Assembly (NCBI RefSeq): GCF_002277025.1
Contig: NZ_NIWD01000002.1
Coordinates: forward strand, 186,001 to 250,000
DNA from: Sphingopyxis sp. GW247-27LB
GTDB lineage: Bacteria; Pseudomonadota; Alphaproteobacteria; Sphingomonadales; Sphingomonadaceae
Length of the DNA stretch: 64,000 nt
Direction of reading: 5' to 3'
The notes beneath the pieces are model-generated. The model made no database searches and had not been told where the DNA came from. It saw nothing but the letters and a program-made list of their open reading frames with translations. The position numbers and the translations under genes were made by a program. This document shows positions 54,001-61,498 of this stretch, one piece after another; position 1 is the stretch's first letter, and every line of letters begins with the position of its first letter.

Positions 54001-54606
54001 GAAGCCCTTGGCCTCCATCGCCCTGGCGCGCTTCAGCGCCTCGGCGATCGTCTCGCCGGTGACGAACTGTTCGCCCATCAGCCGCATCGCGAGGTCGACG
54101 CCGCGGCGGATCACCGGTTCGCCGGCGCGCGCGACGAGGCGCGCGAGCGCGGCGCCGAGGCCGCGGTCGTCGACGCTGCCGACGAGCTTGCCGGTGACGA
54201 CGAGGCCCCAGGTGGCGGCGTTGACGAACAGCGAGCGGCCGTCGCCGAGATGCGCGCTCCAGTCGCCGTCGGCGATCTTGTCGCGGATCAGCGCGTCGCG
54301 CGTCGCATCGTCGGGAATGCGCAGCAACGCCTCGGCGAGGCACATCAGCGCGACGCCTTCCTCGCTCGACAGCGAATATTCCTGCACCAGCCCCTCGACG
54401 CCGCTGCTCTTGCGACCCGCGCGAAGCGCGGTGACGAGGCGGCGGGCGGTCTCGCTTATCTCGGCGCGGAGCGGATCGGGCAGCGTCGCGGCTTCGAGCA
54501 GCGGCGCGAGCGCCTCGGCTTCGTCGCGGCGGGTGGCGGCGGTGATCGCGTCGCGGAGCGGGGTCGCGGAGCGGATCGGCGGGGCGAAGTCGGCGAAGAT
54601 CGGCAT
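51007..54606 (-). CDS. putA: Bifunctional proline dehydrogenase / glutamate-semialdehyde dehydrogenase
   Basis: 1199 residues. The FAD-binding PRODH barrel covers roughly 150-470 ([71 protein letters not shown]). The ALDH half has [48 protein letters not shown] and catalytic Cys in [10 protein letters not shown]. It converts proline to glutamate. There is no N-terminal ribbon-helix-helix DNA-binding domain, so regulation falls to the divergent Lrp-type gene. Start 54606 ([13 protein letters not shown]) has AAGG upstream; a GTG at 54633 is possible. Confidence 0.95.
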   Translation of the reverse strand: [1199 protein letters not shown]

Positions 54607-54711
54607 GGCCGCAACCTTACTATCATCGTCCACCGGCAGGTGACTTTTGATATGGAAAGCTCCAGGTCGATCGGCCTATATTGAGGGGGTATATGGTCGA
54701 AAGGACTAGAG

Positions 54712-55176
54712 ATGACCGATAAGTCAGGCGATCTGGACGAGTTCGACCGGAAAATGCTCGCGATTCTGCGCGATGAGGGGCGGATCACCGTGACCGAGCT
54801 CGCCGAGCGGGTCGGGCTGTCGAAGACGCCGTGCCAGGTTCGGCTGCGGCGGCTGATCGGCAGCGGGGTGATCCGGGGATTCCGCACCGCGATCGATCCC
54901 GCGAGGATCGGCATGGACCATGTCGCCTTCGCCGAGGTCAAGCTGAGCGACACGCGCGAGGCGGCGCTCAAGGAGTTCAACGCGGCGGTGCGGCGCATCC
55001 CCGAGGTCGAGGAATGCCACATGATCGCGAGCAGCTTCGACTATCTGCTGAAGGTCCGCACCGCGAACATCAACCGCTACCGCGTCGTCCTCGGCGAACG
55101 CATATCGAGCCTGCCGCACGTCGCGAGCACCTCCACCTTCGTCGCGATGGAGACGGTGAAGGACAGCTGGAGCTAG
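54712..55176 (+). CDS. putR: Lrp/AsnC-family regulator, PutR-like
   Basis: 154 residues. HTH: DRKMLAILRDEGRITVTELAERVGLSKTPCQVRLRRLIGSGVIRGF; RAM domain: VAFAEVKLSDTREAALKEFNAAVRRIPEVEECHMIASSFDYLLKVRT. The SKTPCQVRLRRL recognition helix and divergent position to putA fit PutR, the proline-responsive activator of putA in alphaproteobacteria. AAAGGACTAGAG precedes the ATG. The 105-nt divergent gap is AT-richer than the genes and should hold its operator. Confidence 0.9.
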   Translation: MTDKSGDLDEFDRKMLAILRDEGRITVTELAERVGLSKTPCQVRLRRLIGSGVIRGFRTAIDPARIGMDHVAFAEVKLSDTREAALKEFNAAVRRIPEVEECHMIASSFDYLLKVRTANINRYRVVLGERISSLPHVASTSTFVAMETVKDSWS

Positions 55177-55196
55177 GCTCAGAATTAAAATTGAAC

Positions 55197-55279
55197 CGTC
55201 ATTGCGAGGAGCGAAGCGACGCGGCAATCCAGAACCCGCGTAAACCGCCCTGGATTGCTTCGCTTCGCTCGCAATGACG
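55197..55279. repeat. Palindromic repeat, CGTCATTGCGAG family (copy 2)
   Basis: An 83-nt inverted repeat whose left 36 nt are identical to copy 1 (50887-50969); the centre differs. It fills the gap between putR and the convergent ATPase gene. Confidence 0.88.
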
Positions 55280-55286
55280 AAATAGG

Positions 55287-56747
55287 TTAATCCGCCCCGG
55301 TGCTGAGCCCCAACTCCGGGATGCCGATCGAGCGGCGGCCGCCGAAGTCGGAGCGGACGACGACCGCGCCCTGCCGCTCCATATATTCGACGAGCCGGCG
55401 GACGCGGCCCGGCGAGCGGGTGCCGTAGGCGCGGCCGAGTTCGTCGTCGTCGGGGCAGGGAAGTCCCTCGGCCGCGGCACGCGCGATCAGCACGAAGGGG
55501 GCGAGCATGTCGTCGGGGAGCCGCGCCGCCGCGCCCAGCATCTCGTGCCAGCGCGGTTCGGCGGGATCGAAGATGCCGCCCTTGGCGAGCGCGAAGCGAC
55601 GGCGGAAGGCGGCGAGATCGAGCGGCACCCGCGCGAGCCGCTGCATCCGGCAGCGCACCGAGAAATCCTGATAGAGAAAGCTTTCGGGGTGGAAGGCGCA
55701 TTCGGGGTCGGCGAGCATTTCGCGCAGCGCCGCGGCGATCGCTTCCTCGACATCGGTGGCGTCGGCCTCGGCGTCTTCGGGGACCGTCGGCGCGGCCGGG
55801 GCGGCGCTGTCGTCGCTCTCGCTGATCCGGCGGAGCAACTCGCCGGCGGCGACCGGAGCAGGCGCGGGCGGAGGCGGCGGGGGCGGGGCGGTCTCCATCG
55901 CCGCGAACAGCATCGTGCGCATGTCCTGCGGCTCGGCATCGGGGAGTGGCAGCAGCCCGTGCGTTCCCGCGCGCGAATGGGTCTGCGTCGACCCGATCCG
56001 CACCGAGACCGGGCGGCGCGCGATGGCGGGGCCGAGCCCGAGGAAGCAGCCGCGTTCGAGGTCGCGGATCGCCTCGGCCTGCCGCCGCTCCATGCCGAGC
56101 AGATCTGCGGCGCGCGCCATGTCGATGTCGAGGAAGGTGCGGCCCATCAGGAAATTGCTCGCCTCGGCCGCGACATTCTTGGCGAGCTTGGCGAGGCGCT
56201 GGGTCGCGATCGCCCCCGCGAGCCCGCGCTTGCGCCCGCGGCACATCAGGTTGGTCATCGCGGCGAGGCTGGCGCGGCGCACCGCGTCGGAGACGTCGCC
56301 CGACGCGCTCGGCGCGAACATCTGCGCCTCGTCGACGACGACCAGCGCGGGAAACCAGTGCTCGCGCGGGGCGTCGAACAGCGCGTTCAGAAAGGCGGCG
56401 GCGCAGCCCATCTGCGCCTCGATATCGAGTGCGTCGAGGCTGAGGATTATCGAGGCGCGATGCTCGCGGATGCGCGCGCCCATCGTCGCGATCTCGCGCT
56501 CGTTATAGTCGCCGGCGTTGATCACGACATGGCTGTAGGCGTCGGCGAGGGTCACGAAATCGCCCTCGGGATCGATCACGACCTGCTGGACGAGTCCCGC
56601 GCTTTCCTCGAGCAGCCGGCGCAGCAGGTGCGACTTGCCCGATCCCGAATTGCCCTGGACGAGCAGGCGCGTCGCGAGCAGTTCCTGCACGTTGACATGC
56701 ACGGGCCGGCCGGCGGCGTCGGTTCCGATTTCGATGCTGTTGTTCAC
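55287..56747 (-). CDS. HerA/DUF87-like P-loop ATPase with proline-rich linker
   Basis: 486 residues. Walker A is GNSGSGKS (32-39) and Walker B ALVVVDEAQ (134-142). GRKRGLAGAIATQRLAKLAKNVAAEASNFLMGRTFLDIDMARAADLLGM is the sensor/arginine region of HerA-type ATPases. A proline/alanine-rich linker (ETAPPPPPPPAPAPVAAG, near 287-303) joins it to a C-terminal helical domain without a known name. HerA relatives are hexameric DNA translocases, usually paired with a nuclease; none is adjacent here. The role is unknown; it may be a housekeeping ATP-binding protein of this order. Confidence 0.83.
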   Translation of the reverse strand: MNNSIEIGTDAAGRPVHVNVQELLATRLLVQGNSGSGKSHLLRRLLEESAGLVQQVVIDPEGDFVTLADAYSHVVINAGDYNEREIATMGARIREHRASIILSLDALDIEAQMGCAAAFLNALFDAPREHWFPALVVVDEAQMFAPSASGDVSDAVRRASLAAMTNLMCRGRKRGLAGAIATQRLAKLAKNVAAEASNFLMGRTFLDIDMARAADLLGMERRQAEAIRDLERGCFLGLGPAIARRPVSVRIGSTQTHSRAGTHGLLPLPDAEPQDMRTMLFAAMETAPPPPPPPAPAPVAAGELLRRISESDDSAAPAAPTVPEDAEADATDVEEAIAAALREMLADPECAFHPESFLYQDFSVRCRMQRLARVPLDLAAFRRRFALAKGGIFDPAEPRWHEMLGAAARLPDDMLAPFVLIARAAAEGLPCPDDDELGRAYGTRSPGRVRRLVEYMERQGAVVVRSDFGGRRSIGIPELGLSTGAD

Positions 56748-56840
56748 GCCGCCGCCCTACCGGGGCGCCCGCGGCTTGACAACCGGACGGCGGCGGCCTT
56801 CGGTTCGAGCCGGCCGGGACGGCGAGGAAAGAGGCAGGCG

Positions 56841-57101
56841 ATGGATTTCGACGACCAGCTCAGGCGCTATTTCGGGACGGCGGATCTCACCGTGGTCCAC
56901 CCCGAGGCGCTCGCGGCGGGGACCGAGCGGATGCGCGTCGACCTGGGGCTGGAGACGAACCGCGGGCGCCGTTTCGCGCTCTGGTCGCTGCTCTACATGC
57001 TCGGCGCGGCGCCCGACCTCGACGTCGCGTTCGAGGATACGGCGGAGCGCGATGCGGCGCGCGATTTCATGGACATGATCGACCGGAGCGAAGGCGGGTG
57101 A
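56841..57101 (+). CDS. Small conserved-looking protein of unknown function
   Basis: 86 residues, acidic, no signal or membrane segment: MDFDDQLRRYFGTADLTVVHPEALAAGTERMRVDLGLE, then RRFALWSLLYMLGAAPDLDVAFED and RDAARDFMDMIDRSEGG. AAAGAGG lies 8-14 nt upstream of the ATG and codon use fits the neighbours. It is divergent from the ATPase gene. I do not recognise a family; the compact alpha-helical character is all that can be said. Confidence 0.75.
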   Translation: MDFDDQLRRYFGTADLTVVHPEALAAGTERMRVDLGLETNRGRRFALWSLLYMLGAAPDLDVAFEDTAERDAARDFMDMIDRSEGG

Positions 57102-57138
57102 GGGAGACGTTCAATGCATCAAGACCCTGATTTATCAC

Positions 57139-57213
57139 CGTCATTGCGAGCGAAGCGAAGCAATCCAGGGCGGTTTACGCTACTCTGGATTGCTTCGCTT
57201 CGCTCGCAATGAC
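57139..57213. repeat. Palindromic repeat, CGTCATTGCGAG family (copy 3)
   Basis: The arms 57139-57168 and 57185-57213 are perfect reverse complements over 29 nt. This copy lacks the short insertion seen in copies 1 and 2. Its right arm is inside the 3' end of the GntR gene and encodes the tail LRAKRSNP. Confidence 0.9.
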
Positions 57214-57944
57214 AGGGCTGAGGGCATCGCGTCCTGCATCGCGCGGTATCGGGCGATCGATTTTTCCATGTGGCGGCGCGCGGCGCGGCGGGCGGCAGTG
57301 GGGTCGCCGGCCTCGATCGCGGCATAGATGGCGCGGTGGTCGCGGTTGATCGTGCGCGCATAATGCTGGTGGCTCGGCTTGTCGCTGCCCTGCAGATAGA
57401 GCCGCCGCGAGGGAACCATCCGCACCCCGAGGAACTGGGTGAAGCGAAGGAAATAGACATTGCCCGTCGCCGCGGCGATCGCGGCGTGGAAGCCCGCGTC
57501 GGCGCTCACCGAGGCGTCGACGTCGGCGCTGTCCTCCATCGCGTCGAGCGCGCGCCGGATCGCGGCGAGATCTGCGTCGGTGCGCCGCCGCGCCGCGAGG
57601 TCGGCCATTTCGGCCTCGAACCCCATACGCATTTCGAGCAGCTTCAGCACATCCTCGATCTCGCCGACCTCGTCGGCGGCGATCTGGAAGGCGCGATATT
57701 GGGCGCCTTCGGGGACATAGGCGCCCGACCCGCGCCGCGATTCGAGCAGCCCGCGCGCGGCGAGGCGCGAATAGGCCTCGCGCACGACGGTGCGGCTGAC
57801 GCCGAACGCCTCCGTGATCGCCTTTTCGGTCGGAAAACGCGCACCCGGCGGCATTTCCCCCGATTCGATCTGTTCCTCGAATCGCTGGACCAGATCATCG
57901 GCCAGCGACGCCGCCTTCGTTGCCATGGCCGGAACCGTTATCAT
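57180..57944 (-). CDS. FadR-subfamily GntR regulator
   Basis: 254 residues from ATG 57944; ATG 57926 (248 residues) is equally possible because neither has a strong ribosome site. Winged HTH: FEEQIESGEMPPGARFPTEKAITEAFGVSRTVVREAYSRLAARGLLESRRGSGAYV. The all-helical FCD sensor domain has the metal-binding Asp/His positions (LEMRMGFEAEMADLAARRR, DAGFHAAIAAATGN, DHRAIYAAIEAGD). It probably represses the uronate operon and the TBDR through TGT-N3-ACA sites at 60092, 61405 and 61422. The last residues ALSLRAKRSNPE come from a palindromic repeat. Confidence 0.9.
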   Translation of the reverse strand: MITVPAMATKAASLADDLVQRFEEQIESGEMPPGARFPTEKAITEAFGVSRTVVREAYSRLAARGLLESRRGSGAYVPEGAQYRAFQIAADEVGEIEDVLKLLEMRMGFEAEMADLAARRRTDADLAAIRRALDAMEDSADVDASVSADAGFHAAIAAATGNVYFLRFTQFLGVRMVPSRRLYLQGSDKPSHQHYARTINRDHRAIYAAIEAGDPTAARRAARRHMEKSIARYRAMQDAMPSALSLRAKRSNPE

Positions 57945-57960
57945 CGGCCTTTGGCGCTGG

Positions 57961-58854
57961 CTAGGGCCGGAAATCCGGCCGCTCGGCATCGACATAGCTG
58001 CTCCAGTCGGCTTGGCCCGCGAAGTCGCCGCCCTTGCCCCATGCGGCGCCGCTGTAATAGACGAAGGGCTTGCCCGGCGCGACGCGGACGAGGATCAGAT
58101 AATTGTCGGCATCCTCGGCAAAGCCCGCGAAGGCCGCGGGGTCGACGATGACCGCCGCGGCCATCCGCCCCTTGTCGCCGTCGACGGGCCCCCACCAGCT
58201 CATCCGTGCCGCCTTTGCGTCCTTGCGGATTTCGCCCAGCGCGCCGCCATCGATCGGCCGTTTCGATATCCCGATTCCGATCACCAGCTGGTCGGCGCTG
58301 CTCGACGCGATGGTCGACGTCAGGCGGGTGAAATTCGTGCCCGCGGGGAGGGTGAAGCGCCGCGTCTCGCGCACCGTTCGCACCGTGTCGACCGGCCAGG
58401 GGTCGTAGTCGACGGTGAAGTCGGCGGCGTCGGGGCCGGCGCTCAGGATCTGCGGCCGGACATAGTTGCGCGAGGTCCACAGCTTGTTGTCGTACCAGAC
58501 GCCGAGACCGCCGACGCCGCGGCCCGTGCCGACATTGTAGAAGTCGAGCCCCTCGCCATGGTCGGCGTGCTGGTCGCCGGTGCGCAGCTGGCGGTCCATA
58601 TAGGGCCAGCGCACGCGCTTGCCCCAGGCGTCGATCCCCGACGAGGAAGGCGGTTCGGCGGCTTCGAGCGCGCGGCCATAGATGCGGTAGGCGATGCGGT
58701 CGTTTTCCCAGAGGAGGTCGTCGTAGCGATAATCGGCGATCAGCGCCGCGGCATGCTGTTGCCGCTCCCCGGCGGTGGCCGGGCGCATCGGCTGATGCTC
58801 GCTGGCCACGGCCGCGGTGCCTAGCAGGACGGCGGCGAGAAGCAGCGCGCGCAT
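57961..58854 (-). CDS. DUF4861-family protein, exported
   Basis: 297 residues with signal peptide [18 protein letters not shown]. Family segments include RYDDLLWENDRIAYRIYG, GIDAWGKRVRWPYMDRQLR, HGEGLDFYNVGTGRGVGGLGVW and YYSGAAWGKGGDF. DUF4861 proteins occur in pectin, ulvan and glucuronate-polymer loci of Bacteroidetes and proteobacteria; they are suspected lyases or hydrolases, not characterised in detail. The ATG shares one base with the manD stop (TGATG). Periplasmic action on a uronate-containing oligosaccharide is inference from context. Confidence 0.85.
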   Translation of the reverse strand: MRALLLAAVLLGTAAVASEHQPMRPATAGERQQHAAALIADYRYDDLLWENDRIAYRIYGRALEAAEPPSSSGIDAWGKRVRWPYMDRQLRTGDQHADHGEGLDFYNVGTGRGVGGLGVWYDNKLWTSRNYVRPQILSAGPDAADFTVDYDPWPVDTVRTVRETRRFTLPAGTNFTRLTSTIASSSADQLVIGIGISKRPIDGGALGEIRKDAKAARMSWWGPVDGDKGRMAAAVIVDPAAFAGFAEDADNYLILVRVAPGKPFVYYSGAAWGKGGDFAGQADWSSYVDAERPDFRP

Positions 58855-60065
58855 CACCAGTTCCACATCGTCCCGTCCTCCAGCCGGTTCACCGGCAGAT
58901 AGGCACGGGAATAGGGGTGGGTTTCGGCGAGCGCCTCGTCGATATCGACGCCGAGCCCCGGCGCGTCGCCGGGGTGGAGCATGCCGTCCGCGAAGCGATA
59001 GGCGTGCGGGAAGACCGCGTCGGTCTCCGCGGTGTGGCGCATATATTCCTGGATGCCGAAATTGGGGATGGAAAGACCAAGGTGAAGCGCCGCCGCCATC
59101 GTCACCGGCGACAGGTCGGTCGCGCCGTGGCAGCCGGTGCGGACCTGGTGGAGATCGGCGAGCGCCGCGATCGCGCGCATATGGGTGATGCCGCCGGCGT
59201 GGAGCACGGTGGCGCGGATATAGTCGATCAGCCGGTTCTCGATCAGCGCCTTGCAGTCCCAGATCGACGAGAATATCTCGCCCACCGCGAGCGGAGTGGT
59301 GGTGTGCTGGCGGATCAGCCGGAACGCCTCCTGATCCTCGGCCGGGGTCGCATCCTCGATCCAGAAGGGGCGCCAGGGCTCGAGGTCGCGGCCGAGCCGT
59401 CCGGCCTCGATCGGGGTCAGCCGGTGGTGGATGTCGTGGAGCAGGTGGACGTCCCACCCCAGCGCCTCGCGCGCCGCCGCGAACAGTTCGGGGACGACGC
59501 GCATATATTTTTCGGTCGACCAGATATTCTCGGTCGGCAGGTCGGCGTCGGCGGGCTCGTAGAAATAGCGGTCGCCGCTGACGCCATAGGTCGAGGGCAG
59601 GCCGGGTACGCCGCATTGCAGGCGGATCGCCTTGTAGCCCTGGCGCTGATAGTCGAGCGCCGCCTCGATCGTGTCGGCGACGGTCGCGCCATTGGCATGG
59701 CCGTAGACCATGCAGCCTTCGCGCGCCGCGCCACCGAGCAGCTGATAGACGGGCAGCCCCGCGAGCTTGCCCTTGATGTCCCACAGCGCCATGTCGGCCG
59801 CGGCGATCGCGGTCATCGTGACCGGCCCGCGCCGCCAATAGGCGCCGCGATAGAGGAATTCCCAGATGTCGCCGATGCGGTGCGCGTCGCGCCCGATCAG
59901 GCACGGCACGACATGGTCGGAGAGATAGCTGGCGACCGCGAGCTCGCGCCCGTTGAGCGTCGCGTCGCCGACGCCGGTCGTGCCGTCGTCGCATTCGACC
60001 TTCAACGTCACGAAATTGCGCCCGGGACAGGTGGTGATCACCCGGGCTGACACGATTTTCGGCAT
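58854..60065 (-). CDS. manD: D-mannonate dehydratase, enolase superfamily
   Basis: 403 residues. The protein is nearly collinear with the characterised Novosphingobium Man[55 protein letters not shown] (R148), STYGV (Y160), LLHDIHHR (D211, H213), and the end [14 protein letters not shown]. It dehydrates D-mannonate to 2-keto-3-deoxygluconate, the step after glucuronate and fructuronate. It is the first gene of the manD-DUF4861 operon, with GntR just beyond. The promoter region carries a GntR-type operator. Confidence 0.93.
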   Translation of the reverse strand: MPKIVSARVITTCPGRNFVTLKVECDDGTTGVGDATLNGRELAVASYLSDHVVPCLIGRDAHRIGDIWEFLYRGAYWRRGPVTMTAIAAADMALWDIKGKLAGLPVYQLLGGAAREGCMVYGHANGATVADTIEAALDYQRQGYKAIRLQCGVPGLPSTYGVSGDRYFYEPADADLPTENIWSTEKYMRVVPELFAAAREALGWDVHLLHDIHHRLTPIEAGRLGRDLEPWRPFWIEDATPAEDQEAFRLIRQHTTTPLAVGEIFSSIWDCKALIENRLIDYIRATVLHAGGITHMRAIAALADLHQVRTGCHGATDLSPVTMAAALHLGLSIPNFGIQEYMRHTAETDAVFPHAYRFADGMLHPGDAPGLGVDIDEALAETHPYSRAYLPVNRLEDGTMWNW

Positions 60066-60088
60066 TCGTTTCCCTCTTGGTCGTGAAA

Positions 60089-60101
60089 GTTGTCTGACAA
60101 C
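60089..60101. promoter_or_regulatory. GntR/FadR-type operator in the manD-GH105 divergent promoter
   Basis: GTTGTC-T-GACAAC is a perfect 13-bp odd palindrome containing TGT-CTG-ACA (60092-60100), the FadR-subfamily pattern. A TTGACA hexamer follows at 60106-60111 in the GH105 direction. The site is 24 nt upstream of manD and 82 nt upstream of GH105, so it can control both. Confidence 0.7.
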
Positions 60102-60182
60102 ATTATTGACATATCCGTGCGAAAAGGAAAGAGATTGTTACCGGTGTCAGAGACCATGCCGTTCCGCAATAAGGGAGATCAT

Positions 60183-61334
60183 ATGTCGCTGAGCCTGCTT
60201 GTGCCCTTTGTCCTCGCCGCCGCGCCGGCAGAGGCCGCGCCCGCGATGCCGCGCGCGTCCGAAATCCTAGCCGAGACGCGCCGCGTCGCCGATTGGCAGC
60301 TCGCCAACCGGACCAACTGGGCGGCGATGCCGCTGGCGCGCAAGAGCGTGCGCAATCCGCGCGACTGGCAACAGGCGACCTTCTGGGTCGCCTTGAGCGA
60401 ACTCGCGAACCGCGACCGCCGCTACGCCGAGCCGCTGTTCGCGCTGGGTCGCGAGGTCGAATGGAAACTCGGCGACAAGCCCTTTCATGCCGACGACCAG
60501 CTGATCGCGCAGGCGTGGATCTGGGCGGCGCGGCACGGGGCGGGGGAGGCGGCGATCGCCCCCGCGCGCGCCTATTTCGACCATGTGCTCGCGAACCGGC
60601 CCACGGTGAGTCTCGAATTCCTGCCGCACGCGCCGGGGAAGGGAACGTCGGATTGCACCGACCGCTGGTGCTGGTGCGACGCGCTGTTCATGGCGCCGCC
60701 GACGCTGCTGCGGCTCGCGCAGGCGACCGGCGATGCGCGCTACGCCGATTTCGCGCATGAAGAGTTCAAGGCGACGACCGACTATCTGTTCGACCCCGCC
60801 GAACATCTTTATTTCCGCGACAGCCGCTTTTTCGAGATGCGCGACGACCAGGGGCGCAAGCTGTTCTGGAGCCGCGGCAACGGCTGGGTGATCGCCGGGA
60901 TCGCGCGGATGCTGCAGGCGATGGCGCCGGGCGATCCGCAGCGGCCGCGGTACGAAGCGCTGTTCAAGGAGATGGCGGCGCGGCTCGTCACGCTGCAAAA
61001 GCCCGACGGCTATTGGTCGGCCTCGCTGCTCGATACCGATCCGGGCACGAAGACCGAAACCAGCGGCACCGCCTTTTTCACCTATGCCTTCGCCTGGGGA
61101 ATCGACGCGGGATTGCTCGACCGCGCGACCTATCAGCCGGCGGCGATTCGGGGCTGGCGGGCCCTGGTGCAGGCGGTGCAGCCCAGCGGGATGCTCGGCT
61201 GGGTCCAGCAGGTCGGCGACCGCCCCGACAGCGTGTCGGCGAGCGAGACGCAATTCTATGGCAGCGGCGCCTTCCTGCTCGCGGGGACCGCGATGTACGA
61301 CCTCGCGCGGAAGGATGGTAAGCCTTCAAAATAG
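60183..61334 (+). CDS. GH105 unsaturated uronyl hydrolase
   Basis: 383 residues. A hydrophobic N-terminus MSLSLLVPFVLAAAPAEAA suggests export. The (alpha/alpha)6 barrel shows DDQLIAQAWIWAARHG, general acid D166 in RWCWCDALFMAPPTLLRLAQ (YteR D143 position), FWSRGNGWVIAGIARML and ETSGTAFFTYAFAWGIDAGLL. It removes the 4,5-unsaturated uronic acid left by polysaccharide lyases, in ulvan or rhamnogalacturonan for example. AGGGAG lies 5 nt before ATG 60183. It is divergent from manD across a GntR operator. Confidence 0.9.
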   Translation: MSLSLLVPFVLAAAPAEAAPAMPRASEILAETRRVADWQLANRTNWAAMPLARKSVRNPRDWQQATFWVALSELANRDRRYAEPLFALGREVEWKLGDKPFHADDQLIAQAWIWAARHGAGEAAIAPARAYFDHVLANRPTVSLEFLPHAPGKGTSDCTDRWCWCDALFMAPPTLLRLAQATGDARYADFAHEEFKATTDYLFDPAEHLYFRDSRFFEMRDDQGRKLFWSRGNGWVIAGIARMLQAMAPGDPQRPRYEALFKEMAARLVTLQKPDGYWSASLLDTDPGTKTETSGTAFFTYAFAWGIDAGLLDRATYQPAAIRGWRALVQAVQPSGMLGWVQQVGDRPDSVSASETQFYGSGAFLLAGTAMYDLARKDGKPSK

Positions 61335-61385
61335 GCGGTTATGCGCGCGTTTCATCAGCGCCGGCCGCCCTTTTTCCCCTCCCGG

Positions 61386-61432
61386 TTGACACCGTCAAAA
61401 AAGATGTAATACAACTGTAGTTGTCATACATC
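61386..61432 (+). promoter_or_regulatory. Promoter and double GntR-type site before the uronate TBDR
   Basis: TTGACA (61386-61391) and TACAAC (61410-61415) could be -35/-10 with an 18-nt spacer. Over the -10 lies a 30-bp inverted repeat (61403-61432, 12 of 15 pairs). It contains TGTAATACA (61405-61413) and TGTCATACA (61422-61430), 17 bp apart, both TGT-N3-ACA like the site at 60092. Confidence 0.6.
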
Positions 61433-61498
61433 TAAAACTGACACCGGTATCAATCGGCGATCAGGCCCTCCGCGAGAGGGGTCAACAGGGAGAGCGAC

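Noticed and set aside
50887..57213. Possible CRISPR array from the three similar repeats
   Set aside because: The copies are kilobases apart, palindromic along their whole length and separated by normal genes; there are no regular spacers and no cas genes.
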